Positions 33,161-41,727 of a stretch of DNA of 61,348 bases are shown here, in pieces. Numbering within the stretch: the stretch's first letter is position 1; each line of letters begins with the position of its first letter. This DNA is from an uncultured Odoribacter sp. GTDB taxonomy: Bacteria > Bacteroidota > Bacteroidia > Bacteroidales > Marinifilaceae. The stretch is taken from positions 1 to 61,348 of the forward strand of contig CAJTSF010000012.1 of NCBI GenBank assembly GCA_910578985.1. Direction: 5' to 3'. Position numbers and translations under genes: made by a program. Below the pieces are notes generated by a model, which saw only the letters and a list, made by a program, of their open reading frames with translations, was not told the DNA's origin and did not search any database.

Positions 33161-34999
33161 ATGAAAAGACTCGGCGTTATCATATTGTTGTTTATCACTG
33201 CCATTGCCTATGCGGAACCCGTGGAGTTCAAAGCCTCTGCGCCGTCAGTGGTGGCTACCGGTGAGCAATTCCGGCTTTCTTATACGATTAACCAGAAGGG
33301 TTCCAATCTGGAAATCCCGACTTTGGAAGGATTCGATTTGCTGATGGGGCCCAGCACCAGCCAGTCCTCCTCTTTCTCCATCATTAACGGGAAAGCCACC
33401 CAGAGCGTCTCTTTCACTTACACCTATATATTGGAAGGAGTGAAAGAAGGGACTTACCACATAGCTCCGGCAACTATTTTGGTGGATGGCAAGAAATACG
33501 AGTCCAATGCCTTGACCATCCAGGTGGTCAAGGGAGGCGGCAATAGCGGTTCTTCTTCCGGCGGAAACAGGAGGGAGCGGGCGGTGCAACCCGATGCTAC
33601 GGCTGCTGTCAATGAGGAGAATCTGTTCGTGCGGGTGGATCTTTCCCGCCGGAATCTTTACCTGGGGGAGAGCCTGGTGGCGACTATCAAGGTGTATTCC
33701 AAGGTGGATTTGACCAATTTCGGACGGAGTAAATTTCCGGCATTCGACGGTTTCCTGTCGGAGGAGGTGCCTACACCGCAGCGAATCGAGCTGGTGCGTG
33801 AAACGTACAACGGACAGATTTATAATGTCGGCGTTATCCGGAAAGTGTTGCTTTTCCCCCAGCATGCGGGCGATATCGTGATCGAACCTTTTGAACTGGA
33901 GTGCATTGTCCGGCAGCATTTGGCGGGAGGCGGGCGCAGTTTCTTCGACGATTTCTTTGGCAATTACCGGGATGTGCGGGTGGTGCGTCGCAGTAAACCG
34001 ATAACCGTTCAGGTGAAAGATGTGCCTCAAGACAGAAAACCGGCAGGTTATTCCGGTGCGGTGGGAAACATCACCATGGCGACCGTCCTTTCGGCGGATA
34101 CGGTGAATCCCAATGATGCCATGACGTACAAGGTGACTTTCCAAGGAAAGGGCAATTTGAAACTCATGCAGGCGCCGGCGGTTCAGTTTCCCCTGGATTT
34201 CGAGGCTTATGATCCGAAGGAATCCCGGAATATCAATACCACCGCGCAGGGCATGTCCGGTTCCGTTTCTTTCGAGTATGTATTGATACCGCGTTATTCC
34301 GGTGATTATACCATCCCGGCTGTACGTTACTCTTATTTCGATCCGAAGTCCGGGACGTACAAGACGATTTTGGGCAAGGAGTATAAAATCCATGTGCGCA
34401 AAGGAGCGGAAAAAGGGCAGCAGGCGGGGATGCCGTCCAATGCGGTCCAGTCGTTCAAGAAAGAAGATATCCGTCAGGTCGGTTCCGATATCCGTTATTT
34501 GAAGACCGGCGATTTGAATCTGCATGAAACGGGAGTCCGTTTCTTCGGTACGCTTCAGTATGGATTGGCATTGTTGATTCCTTTGCTCCTTTTCGTGGCG
34601 GGCATGCTGTTCAACCGCCGGCGCATCAAAGCCAATGCGGATGTTGTCCGGGTAAAGAACCGTGCGGCGACCAAGATGGCGCGCAAGCGCTTGAAGACGG
34701 CATCCGGAGCGATGAAAAACCATAACTCCGAACAGTTCCATGATGAGGTGTTGAAAGCGTTATGGGGATATATGAGCTATAAATTGAATATCGACCGTGC
34801 CGAGTTGAACCGCGATAACATCAGCGAGATTCTGGAGCGCAGGCAGGTCGGCGGGGATTTGATTAAAGGATTCATCGATTTGTTGGACACCTGCGAGTAT
34901 GCCCGTTATGCTCCCGGAAGCAATTCCGACGAGAAGATGGACCAGATTTACGCGCAAAGCATAGATATCATCACCAAACTGGATAAAAGCATAAAATGA
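33161..34999 (+). CDS. batD: BatD-type protein
   Basis: 612 aa. Signal peptide MKRLGVIILLFITAIAYA, then a large periplasmic region of repeated immunoglobulin-like modules (for example SAPSVVATGEQFRLSYTINQ, then FVRVDLSRRNLYLGESLVAT), as in the BatD/oxygen-tolerance family, one membrane span at about 466-486, and a cytoplasmic helical domain of about 120 residues. BatD is the periplasmic member of the aerotolerance complex. It ends 1 bp before batE. Confidence 0.88.
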   Translation: MKRLGVIILLFITAIAYAEPVEFKASAPSVVATGEQFRLSYTINQKGSNLEIPTLEGFDLLMGPSTSQSSSFSIINGKATQSVSFTYTYILEGVKEGTYHIAPATILVDGKKYESNALTIQVVKGGGNSGSSSGGNRRERAVQPDATAAVNEENLFVRVDLSRRNLYLGESLVATIKVYSKVDLTNFGRSKFPAFDGFLSEEVPTPQRIELVRETYNGQIYNVGVIRKVLLFPQHAGDIVIEPFELECIVRQHLAGGGRSFFDDFFGNYRDVRVVRRSKPITVQVKDVPQDRKPAGYSGAVGNITMATVLSADTVNPNDAMTYKVTFQGKGNLKLMQAPAVQFPLDFEAYDPKESRNINTTAQGMSGSVSFEYVLIPRYSGDYTIPAVRYSYFDPKSGTYKTILGKEYKIHVRKGAEKGQQAGMPSNAVQSFKKEDIRQVGSDIRYLKTGDLNLHETGVRFFGTLQYGLALLIPLLLFVAGMLFNRRRIKANADVVRVKNRAATKMARKRLKTASGAMKNHNSEQFHDEVLKALWGYMSYKLNIDRAELNRDNISEILERRQVGGDLIKGFIDLLDTCEYARYAPGSNSDEKMDQIYAQSIDIITKLDKSIK

Positions 35000-35000
35000 T

Positions 35001-35753
35001 ATGAAAAAGATATGGCTGTTATTATGGTTGTCGTTGGTCGGCATCTCGGTTTTTGCCGCTGAAGATACGATTACAGAGCAGGCGGAACAGTTTTATGCGG
35101 CGGGCAACTACGAAGAGGCTGCCGACATCTATCGGCAGATATTGGATGAGGGGTGGGAGTCGGCGGATTTGTATTATAATCTGGGAAATTGTTATTATAA
35201 ATCAGGAAATCATACCCGGGCTATCCTGAATTATGAGCGGGCTTTGCTTTTGCGTCCGGGGGATGCGATGGCTCGCTATAATCTGGAGATGGCTCAGCAG
35301 TCGATTGTGGATAAGATAGAGGTCTTGCCGGAGTTCTTTTTGGTTCGCTGGTATAAGGCGCTGGAAACTTCTCTCTCGGCAGACCAGTGGGGGTATCTTT
35401 CCGTGGCAGGCTTTATTGTGTTTTTGGTGATGGCGGCTCTCTTTTTTTACTCCCATTCGGTGGTGGTAAAAAAGACCGGTTTTATCGTGGGAATCATCGC
35501 ATTTTTCCTTACTTTGGGAACGGTTTTTTGGGCGTTCCGCCAAGAACATCGGATTTCCAACCGTGAATATGCCATTGTCGTTACCCCCAGCGTGACAGTG
35601 AAAGGCGCACCCAATGAAAGCGGAACGAGCCTTTTTCTGATACACGAGGGGTTGAAAGTGCAGGTCGTGGAAAAATTGGGGGATTGGTACAACATCCGTT
35701 TGGCGGATGGCAATGAGGGGTGGGTGGAGAACTCGGACATTGAAAAAATTTAG
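35001..35753 (+). CDS. batE: BatE-type protein: TPR, two spans, SH3
   Basis: 250 aa. Signal peptide MKKIWLLLWLSLVGISVFA; TPR units in about 25-95 (EQFYAAGNYEEAADIYRQIL, then LYYNLGNCYYKSGNHTRAIL); two membrane spans at about 131-150 and 159-178; a C-terminal bacterial SH3 domain (about 188-250) ending GNEGWVENSDIEKI. This is the usual BatE layout. The stop is directly followed by TATGG, so dnaX starts 1 bp later and is probably read from the bat transcript. Confidence 0.85.
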   Translation: MKKIWLLLWLSLVGISVFAAEDTITEQAEQFYAAGNYEEAADIYRQILDEGWESADLYYNLGNCYYKSGNHTRAILNYERALLLRPGDAMARYNLEMAQQSIVDKIEVLPEFFLVRWYKALETSLSADQWGYLSVAGFIVFLVMAALFFYSHSVVVKKTGFIVGIIAFFLTLGTVFWAFRQEHRISNREYAIVVTPSVTVKGAPNESGTSLFLIHEGLKVQVVEKLGDWYNIRLADGNEGWVENSDIEKI

Positions 35754-35754
35754 T

Positions 35755-36864
35755 ATGGAGCAGTTTATCGTTTCGGCGCGGAAATACCGTCCTGCCAGTT
35801 TTGACACTGTGGTAGGGCAATTGGCTATCACTTCCACTTTGCGGAATGCCATCATGAATCATCAGTTGGCTCAGGCGTATCTTTTTACGGGACCGCGGGG
35901 AGTGGGCAAAACGACCTGCGCGCGTATTTTTGCCAAGACCATCAACTGCATGAATTTGCAGCCCAACGCCGAACCTTGCAATGAGTGCGAATCCTGCAAG
36001 GCATTTAATACCGGACGCTCCATGAACATTCACGAGTTGGATGCCGCCTCCAATAACAGTGTGGACGATATCCGCGGGTTGGTGGAACAGGTGCGTATCC
36101 TTCCGCAAGTGGGGAAATACAGTGTGTATATCATCGATGAGGTGCACATGTTGAGTACTTCCGCATTCAACGCCTTTTTGAAAACCTTGGAGGAACCGCC
36201 TGCCCATGCCATTTTTATTTTGGCAACGACAGAGAAACACAAAATATTGCCGACCATCCTTTCCCGTTGCCAGATTTACGACTTCAACCGGATGAAAGCA
36301 GGGGATACGGTCGAGCATCTGAAGTACATATCCGACAAGGAAGGAATCAAGGCTGAGGATGCCGCACTGGATATCATTGCCCAGAAAGCGGACGGGGCGA
36401 TGCGTGATGCCCTGTCGATTTTCGATCAGGTGGTCAGTTTCTGCGGGAAGGACCTGACTTACGAGAAAGTGATAGAGAACTTGAATGTATTGGATTACGA
36501 ATACTATTTCCGGCTGACCGATCACTTTTTTAACGGCAGGGTGTCCGAGACTTATCTGTTGTTGGATGAAATCATCGGTAAAGGTTTTGATTTGGGGAAC
36601 CTGTTGATGGGATTGGGCAAGCACTTCCGGGATGTGTTGGTGTCGAAAGATCCGGCGACCGTGCAGTTGTTGGAGGTGAGCGCAACCCTGAAGGCGCGTT
36701 ACGCCAAACAAGCGGAGGAATGCCCGGTGGATTTTTTGTATGAGGCGTTGAAGGTCGTCGAGCAGTGCGAGATGCAGTATAAGGTGCGCATGGAAAAGCG
36801 GCTGTGTGTGGAGATCGCTTTTGTTCGTCTTTGTCAGATCAATGAGTTAAAAAAAAAAGCCTGA
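35755..36864 (+). CDS. dnaX: DNA polymerase III subunit gamma/tau, short (gamma-length) product
   Basis: 369 aa from the ATG at 35755. ATPase of the clamp loader. Walker A GPRGVGKT is at 46-53, a zinc site uses Cys65, 75, 78 and 81, DEVH of Walker B is at 128-131 and the arginine finger SRC at 170-172. In the zero frame the reading ends NELKKKA-stop inside a run of ten A. A second open frame of 206 codons continues in -1 from there (36858-37475), so this product is a natural gamma-like form or the result of a base error. It starts 1 bp after batE. Confidence 0.85.
   Translation: MEQFIVSARKYRPASFDTVVGQLAITSTLRNAIMNHQLAQAYLFTGPRGVGKTTCARIFAKTINCMNLQPNAEPCNECESCKAFNTGRSMNIHELDAASNNSVDDIRGLVEQVRILPQVGKYSVYIIDEVHMLSTSAFNAFLKTLEEPPAHAIFILATTEKHKILPTILSRCQIYDFNRMKAGDTVEHLKYISDKEGIKAEDAALDIIAQKADGAMRDALSIFDQVVSFCGKDLTYEKVIENLNVLDYEYYFRLTDHFFNGRVSETYLLLDEIIGKGFDLGNLLMGLGKHFRDVLVSKDPATVQLLEVSATLKARYAKQAEECPVDFLYEALKVVEQCEMQYKVRMEKRLCVEIAFVRLCQINELKKKA
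36846..36864 (+). other. Ten-A slippery tract and frame overlap in dnaX
   Basis: A run of ten A (36849-36858) lies in the only stretch shared by the two dnaX frames: the -1 frame has a TGA at 36843-36845 and the zero frame has a TGA at 36862-36864. Bases AAAGCC and GGCTTT just after it can pair (36856-36861 with 36881-36886). Known relatives are the ribosomal A-AAA-AAG site of E. coli dnaX and the nine-A transcriptional slippage of Thermus dnaX. Confidence 0.6.
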
Positions 36865-37475
36865 AAGCTTCTGATTTTCTGGCTTTATTGAAAATCGACG
36901 GGTACGACGGCAAGTTCGGCGCTGTGGCGCAGCCGTCGCCTGCCAAGCCGTCGCCTGTTGCTGCTCCTCCCGTGCGGGGAACGGTGGGAGCACGTCCCGA
37001 TTCTTCCTTTAAAATCAAAAATACGCTGTCTGAAGTCACCCGCCTTGCCCGGACGGAAGTGAAAGTGGCGGCACGTCCGGAGAAGCAAGAGGAAGAGGTG
37101 AAGTCGAGGGAACAGGTGGATGCCTCCCGGGTGGAAAATGCCATCAGGCGGTATATCGAAGGGTATCATCCCGAATCGATGATCGCCATTGCCTTGGAGA
37201 CGCACACTCCGTCTGTGGAGGGGGAGCGTATTACGCTTTGGGTGGACAATCAGTTACAATTGGACAAACTGGAAACGATACGCCAACATTTCCATCATGC
37301 CTTGATGAGGATGTTGAACAACGGATTCCTTTCTTTTCAATTCCGCCTGTTCGAAACGGGGGCAACGAATGAAACGCGCAAATTATTCACCGCCAGTGAA
37401 AAATTTGCGCATTTCGTCGAATTGAATTCGGTGGTCGCCGATTTGAAAAATATTTTCGGCTTGGAATTGGATTGA
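36858..37475 (+). CDS. dnaX: dnaX tau C-terminal segment, reached by -1 frameshift
   Basis: Read in the -1 frame from the A-run, this gives SLKASDFLALLKID then a Pro/Ala-rich linker (about 15 Pro/Ala in 25 residues) and a folded domain of about 120 residues (ENAIRRYIEGYHPESMIAIAL, DNQLQLDKLETIRQHF). The plan of ATPase, proline-rich linker and tail domain is that of tau. Fused product would be 573 aa. It has no good start codon of its own near the beginning; the ATG at 36888 lacks a clear ribosome site. Its stop lies 2 bp from the stop of the convergent SDR gene. Confidence 0.65.
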   Translation, partial: SLKASDFLALLKIDGYDGKFGAVAQPSPAKPSPVAAPPVRGTVGARPDSSFKIKNTLSEVTRLARTEVKVAARPEKQEEEVKSREQVDASRVENAIRRYIEGYHPESMIAIALETHTPSVEGERITLWVDNQLQLDKLETIRQHFHHALMRMLNNGFLSFQFRLFETGATNETRKLFTASEKFAHFVELNSVVADLKNIFGLELD

Positions 37476-37477
37476 GT

Positions 37478-38233
37478 TTACTGCCGGTAAACGTCCCTCG
37501 AATTGGCTTGCACGGTAGGCATGATGACAATGTCATTCAGGCAGACATGGGCGGGACGGGTGATGGCGAAAAGAATCGTGTCGGCAATATCTTCATTGGT
37601 GAGCGGGGTCATTCCTTTATAGACATTTTTTGCCGCTGTTTCGTCTCCTTTGTAGCGGACAATCGAAAATTCGGTTTCCACCATGCCGGGAGCGATATTC
37701 GTCACTTTGATGTGGTGTTTGAGCATATCCGTGCGCATGGCTTTCGACAAAGCATCGACGGCATGTTTGGTGGCGCAGTACACATTTCCTCCGGGATATA
37801 CCTCTTTGCCGGCGATGGATGCCAGATTGACGATATGCCCGCCGTTCCGGGCGATCATCAGGGGTGCGACCGCGCGGGTCATATAGAGCAAGCCTTTCAC
37901 ATTGGTGTCGATCATGCGTTCCCAGTCGTCGAGGATACCCTCCTGGATGGGACTGACACCGACTGCCAGACCGGCATTGTTCACCAATACGTCGATGTTG
38001 CGCCATTTGCCCGAGAGGCTGTCGATGGCGTTTTGTACTTCCTGCGGTTGGCGGACATCGAAATGCAAAGGCAGGACCTCCACCCCTTTTGCACGTATTT
38101 CTTCCGCTAACTTGGCCAGGCGTTCCGCCCGGCGTCCGGTGATGATGATATCGAACCCTGCTTCTGCGGCTTTCAGGGCGGTCGCTTGTCCTATTCCGGA
38201 GGTCGCTCCGGTGATGAGTGCTGTTTTATTCAT
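37478..38233 (-). CDS. Short-chain dehydrogenase, YdfG-like
   Basis: 251 aa. Classical NAD(P)-dependent SDR: TGATSGIG cofactor loop (8-15), NNAG (85-88), catalytic Ser139, Tyr152 and Lys156. The RR after the second strand (ITGRRAERL) favours NADPH. The C-terminus ICLNDIVIMPT-like segment and overall pattern are closest to YdfG-type 3-hydroxy acid/serine dehydrogenases, from memory. It is convergent with dnaX with only 2 bp between stops and no terminator visible. Monocistronic. Confidence 0.88.
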   Translation of the reverse strand: MNKTALITGATSGIGQATALKAAEAGFDIIITGRRAERLAKLAEEIRAKGVEVLPLHFDVRQPQEVQNAIDSLSGKWRNIDVLVNNAGLAVGVSPIQEGILDDWERMIDTNVKGLLYMTRAVAPLMIARNGGHIVNLASIAGKEVYPGGNVYCATKHAVDALSKAMRTDMLKHHIKVTNIAPGMVETEFSIVRYKGDETAAKNVYKGMTPLTNEDIADTILFAITRPAHVCLNDIVIMPTVQANSRDVYRQ

Positions 38234-38255
38234 GACGTTAAAATATTTAATGCCT

Positions 38256-38263
38256 CAAAAGTA
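38256..38263 (-). promoter_or_regulatory. SDR gene promoter -7 element
   Basis: On the minus strand this reads TACTTTTG, an exact TAnnTTTG, 23 bp before the SDR start. No -33 match at 19-21 bp. Confidence 0.4.
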
Positions 38264-38296
38264 TAATTTTTAATTGAAAATAACTACTTTCGCTTC

Positions 38297-39016
38297 ATGC
38301 AAAGAGGGCTTTATATGATATTGTTGCTGCTGATTTCCTGGGGCGCAAGTGCCCAGAAAACAATGCGCAATACGAGTATCCTGAATTACCAGCGAGGAGA
38401 CAACACTTTGTTGCACTTCGGTTTTAGTTTAGGAGTGAATTACATGGATTACAGGGCTTTATTGTCGGGCAAGAACGATTTGCGTGCGGAGACGGGCAAG
38501 TTGAGCATGGGCTTTTTGGTCGGCATCATTTCCGAATTGCGGATATGCAGTGATTTGGGATTGCGTTTTTTGCCGGGCTTGGAATTTGCTTCCCGTTCCC
38601 TGGTCTTTACCCATGTGCCGGATGCGGAGGAGGGCAAACGCTATGCCTATAATGAGTCGGTGTATATCTCTTTGCCGTTGATGCTGAAATACAAAGCGAA
38701 AAGAATCAATAATTTCCGCCCTTTTTTGACGGGAGGGGGAAGTTATAAATATGACTTTCATCGCCACGACAGGGTTGATCCGGACAAGTCGGTTTATTTT
38801 AGAACGCGGCGCGGGGATTGGTTCTTGGAGCTGGGCGGAGGGAGCGATTTTTATCTGCCTTATTTTAAATTCGGCTTGGAGTTGCGCTTTTCTTTAGGCA
38901 TGACGGATGTCTTGGTGCATCGTCCGGATGTCGCTATGCCTGGGTATGAGCATTATACCGATGCCTTGAGTAAATTGAGAGCCCGGATTTTTACCGTTTG
39001 TTTTAATTTTGAGTAA
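38297..39016 (+). CDS. porT: PorT-like outer-membrane protein
   Basis: 239 aa. Signal peptide ending WGASA-QKT. The barrel contains features of PorT of the type IX secretion/gliding system: LHFGFSLGVNYMDY near the start, ELRICSDLGLRFLPGLEF, KRINNFRPFLTGGGSYKYD in the middle and a DFYLPYFKFGLELRFSLG then FTVCFNFE end. The match is by eye. The start at 38297 keeps an Arg before the hydrophobic core; ATG 38315, with AGAGGG upstream, is the alternative. No other type IX genes are in the window. The FAD protein follows after 9 bp. Confidence 0.7.
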   Translation: MQRGLYMILLLLISWGASAQKTMRNTSILNYQRGDNTLLHFGFSLGVNYMDYRALLSGKNDLRAETGKLSMGFLVGIISELRICSDLGLRFLPGLEFASRSLVFTHVPDAEEGKRYAYNESVYISLPLMLKYKAKRINNFRPFLTGGGSYKYDFHRHDRVDPDKSVYFRTRRGDWFLELGGGSDFYLPYFKFGLELRFSLGMTDVLVHRPDVAMPGYEHYTDALSKLRARIFTVCFNFE

Positions 39017-39025
39017 AAGCGCCTT

Positions 39026-40582
39026 ATGTATAAAGAGGTTCAGGTGCGGGTACATCCTTCCGAAGCGGCGGACGAACGAAGATTGATTTCGGCGACTGCC
39101 CGGGATTTGCAGGTCGCGCCGGAGCGCATTCGGCAGGTGGATGTTATCCGCCGTTCGATAGATGCCCGGCGCAGGGAGGTGATGCTCAACCTGACACTGG
39201 GGGTGCATATCGACCGGGTGGAGGAGGCGGAACGGGTATTTGTTCCCGCTTATCGGGATGTCAGCGGAGGAGAGCCGGTCATTGTGGTCGGTGCGGGTCC
39301 TGCCGGTCTGTTTGCAGCTTTGCGATTGATAGAAAGGGGATTCCGTCCGATTATCTTGGAGAGGGGAAAAGCCGTGGAGGAGAGAAAAAAGGATTTGAAC
39401 CTTTTATATAGGACGGGATGCGTGGATGAGGATTCTAATTTCGGTTTCGGAGAAGGCGGTGCCGGAACGTTTTCCGACGGCAAGTTGTTTACCCGTTCGA
39501 AAAAAAGAGGGGATGTGCGGCGGACGATGGAAATATTGGTGTACCATGGCGCCGATGCGCGTATCCTGGTGGATGCCCATCCCCATGTCGGGACTGATAA
39601 ACTGCCCGGTGTGATTGTGAATATCCGGAAAACCATCGAGCGCTGCGGGGGAGAAATTCATTTCGGGCAACGGGTGGACGGCCTCTTGCTTTATCGGCGT
39701 CGGGTGCATGGGGTGGCGGTTGCCGGCAAGGAGTATAAGGCGAAACACGTTATTCTGGCTACCGGGCATTCCGCACGGGATGTGTACCGCATGCTGCATC
39801 GGCATTCGATACTTTTGGAACCCAAAGATTTTGCCGTAGGTCTGCGTTTGGAACACCCGCAGCATGATATCGATTGCCTCCAGTATCATTCCCCTGACGG
39901 GCGGGGCAAGTGGTTGCCGGCGGCGGAATATAGTTTCACTGCCAATATCGACGGGCGGGGCGTATATTCTTTTTGCATGTGTCCGGGCGGGGTGGTGGTG
40001 CCGGCAGCGACGGCGTCCGGGCAACAGGTGGTCAATGGCATGTCCTCCTCTGCCCGAAATACCCGTTGGGCGAATTCCGCGATGGTCACTTCGGTAGGGC
40101 GGACGGAACTGCAGGCGATGAACTTTGAAGGCTTGTTTGGCGGATTGGAATTTCAGGATGCGCTGGAACGGCGGGCATGGCAGGAGGGAGGAGGCGGTTT
40201 GGTCGCTCCGGCGCAGGGGATGAAAGATTTTCTGGGGGGGCGCCTCACCGATGTGCTGCCTTCCACCTCTTATAAGCCGGGGGTAAATTCTTCGTTGATT
40301 AGCGGATGGTTTCCTGCCATATTATATAAGCGCCTGGCAGCAGGGTTGCAGACCTTCGGTCAAAAGGCTCCCGGTTTCATCTCTCCGCAGGCTTTGTTGT
40401 TGGGAGTGGAAACCCGGACCTCTTCCCCTTTGCGGATTCCCCGCAATGCCGGTTTCGTCCATCCGGAGATCGACGGATTATATCCGTGCGGAGAGGGAGC
40501 CGGTTATGCGGGAGGTATTATTTCGGCAGCGATGGATGGGGAAAAGTGCGCTGAAAATGTTTTTTTTCAGGACGTGAAATAG
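39026..40582 (+). CDS. FAD-dependent dehydrogenase-like protein (COG2509 type)
   Basis: 518 aa, cytoplasmic. The first 75 residues form a ferredoxin-like domain; the Rossmann FAD site IVVGAGPAGLFAAL follows with GAGPAG at 89-94, then GEGGAGTFSDGKLFTR, and a second GHSARDVYRML and CPGGVVVPAAT stretch typical of this uncharacterised flavoprotein family. The C-terminus YPCGEGAGYAGGIISAAMDG closes the FAD site. The substrate is unknown. It is co-directional with porT and is followed by an intergenic region with the HU promoter. Confidence 0.8.
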   Translation: MYKEVQVRVHPSEAADERRLISATARDLQVAPERIRQVDVIRRSIDARRREVMLNLTLGVHIDRVEEAERVFVPAYRDVSGGEPVIVVGAGPAGLFAALRLIERGFRPIILERGKAVEERKKDLNLLYRTGCVDEDSNFGFGEGGAGTFSDGKLFTRSKKRGDVRRTMEILVYHGADARILVDAHPHVGTDKLPGVIVNIRKTIERCGGEIHFGQRVDGLLLYRRRVHGVAVAGKEYKAKHVILATGHSARDVYRMLHRHSILLEPKDFAVGLRLEHPQHDIDCLQYHSPDGRGKWLPAAEYSFTANIDGRGVYSFCMCPGGVVVPAATASGQQVVNGMSSSARNTRWANSAMVTSVGRTELQAMNFEGLFGGLEFQDALERRAWQEGGGGLVAPAQGMKDFLGGRLTDVLPSTSYKPGVNSSLISGWFPAILYKRLAAGLQTFGQKAPGFISPQALLLGVETRTSSPLRIPRNAGFVHPEIDGLYPCGEGAGYAGGIISAAMDGEKCAENVFFQDVK

Positions 40583-40630
40583 AAAATATATAAAAAATGA
40601 GGGAAAAAATGAAGTTTTTTGGACGAAAGT

Positions 40631-40661
40631 ATTGTTTGGCTTTAGAAAATGACTACATTTG
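40631..40661 (+). promoter_or_regulatory. HU gene promoter ATTG-N19-TACATTTG
   Basis: TACATTTG at 40654-40661 is an exact TAnnTTTG; ATTG at 40631-40634 lies 19 bp upstream. The predicted start near 40668 leaves a 39-base AT-rich leader, usual for highly expressed Bacteroidota genes. Confidence 0.55.
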
Positions 40662-40706
40662 CCCGAACAGAGAGCAATTTTAATCTTTAACTAAAATTTA
40701 TTTGTT

Positions 40707-40976
40707 ATGAATAAAACTCAATTAATCGATGCAATTGCTGAAAAAGCAGGTTTGACAAAAGCGGATTCTAAAAAAGCTTTGGAAGCTTTCGTAGCTACCG
40801 TAGGTGAAACGTTGGCAGCAGGTGACAAACTGGCTCTGATTGGTTTCGGAACTTTTTCTGTAACTGAAAGAAGCGCAAGAACCGGAAGAAATCCGCAGAC
40901 TGGTAAAACCATTACCATTCCGGCAAAGAAAACGGTAAAATTCAAAGCTGGTGCCGAATTGGCTGAAAAATGCTAA
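40707..40976 (+). CDS. hup: HU-family DNA-binding protein
   Basis: 89 aa. Nucleoid protein that bends DNA as a dimer. The N-terminal helices MNKTQLIDAIAEKAGLTKADS, the GFGTFSV turn and the DNA-contacting arm TGRNPQTGKTITIPAKKTVKF with the intercalating Pro are all present. The C-terminus has an extra Cys. Own promoter and a strong terminator, so an independent unit, probably well expressed; its codon choice (AAA, GCA, GGT) differs from the GC-rich neighbours. Confidence 0.95.
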   Translation: MNKTQLIDAIAEKAGLTKADSKKALEAFVATVGETLAAGDKLALIGFGTFSVTERSARTGRNPQTGKTITIPAKKTVKFKAGAELAEKC

Positions 40977-40995
40977 TCGGTGTTTCAGGTAAAAG

Positions 40996-41029
40996 GAAGG
41001 GGTGTTTTTTCGACACCCCTTCTTTTTTT
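40996..41029 (+). terminator. Strong rho-independent terminator after HU
   Basis: GAAGGGGTGT (40996-41005) pairs exactly with ACACCCCTTC (41013-41022) around a 7-base loop and is followed by seven T. It is the clearest intrinsic terminator in the window. Confidence 0.88.
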
Positions 41030-41058
41030 GAAGTAAAGATATCCCATAGAAAACGAAG

Positions 41059-41727
41059 ATGAAGACTGTAAAGGAGCAAGTAGAGTATTTAAGGAATTTT
41101 GTGGTGGATGATAAAAACCGCTTGTTTGAGCGTTTGATACGGGAGCGTACCCATTATGTGACGGTGGTGTTGGAAGACTTGTATCAATCCCACAATCAGA
41201 GTGCCGTGATGCGTTCGGCGGATTGTTACGGAATACAGCATGTGCATCTGATAGAAAACAGGAACCGTTATGATTCCACCTCTACGGTTTCCCAGGGAGC
41301 GCGGGAATGGCTCACGCTGCACCGGCACAAAGAGTTGGAAAACAACACCCAGGCAACGCTGGACGAGTTACGCCGGGAAGGTTATCGGATTATTGCCACG
41401 ACTCCCCATACGGACGATGTGACGATAGAAGAACTCGATTTGTCGCGTGGGCCGATGGCTTTCTTTTTCGGAACCGAATTGACCGGTTTGTCGGATACGG
41501 TCATTGCGCAGGCGGACGAGTTTGTCAAGGTGCCGATGTACGGTTTTACGGAGAGTTTGAATATCAGCGTATGTGCCGCTTTGGTCATGTACAGCGTGAC
41601 CCGTCGCTTGCGGGAGAGTACGTTGGACTGGCATTTGCCCGAGGAACAGAGGGATGAGGTGCTTTTCCAGTGGTATCGGAATGCCATCAAGGCGTCGGAT
41701 GAAATTTTGGAACGTTTTAATCGATGA
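41059..41727 (+). CDS. trmH: TrmH-type tRNA 2'-O-methyltransferase
   Basis: 222 aa. SPOUT-class enzyme, probably methylating G18 in tRNA. SpoU motifs: NQSAVMRSADCYGIQHV (about 46-62) for motif 1 with the catalytic Arg, FFFGTELTGLSD (motif 2), and MYGFTESLNISVCAAL (motif 3). The ending AIKASDEILERFNR fits TrmH more than RlmB. Its stop overlaps the start of the next gene as ATGA (41724-41727), so the next gene is coupled. Confidence 0.88.
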   Translation: MKTVKEQVEYLRNFVVDDKNRLFERLIRERTHYVTVVLEDLYQSHNQSAVMRSADCYGIQHVHLIENRNRYDSTSTVSQGAREWLTLHRHKELENNTQATLDELRREGYRIIATTPHTDDVTIEELDLSRGPMAFFFGTELTGLSDTVIAQADEFVKVPMYGFTESLNISVCAALVMYSVTRRLRESTLDWHLPEEQRDEVLFQWYRNAIKASDEILERFNR

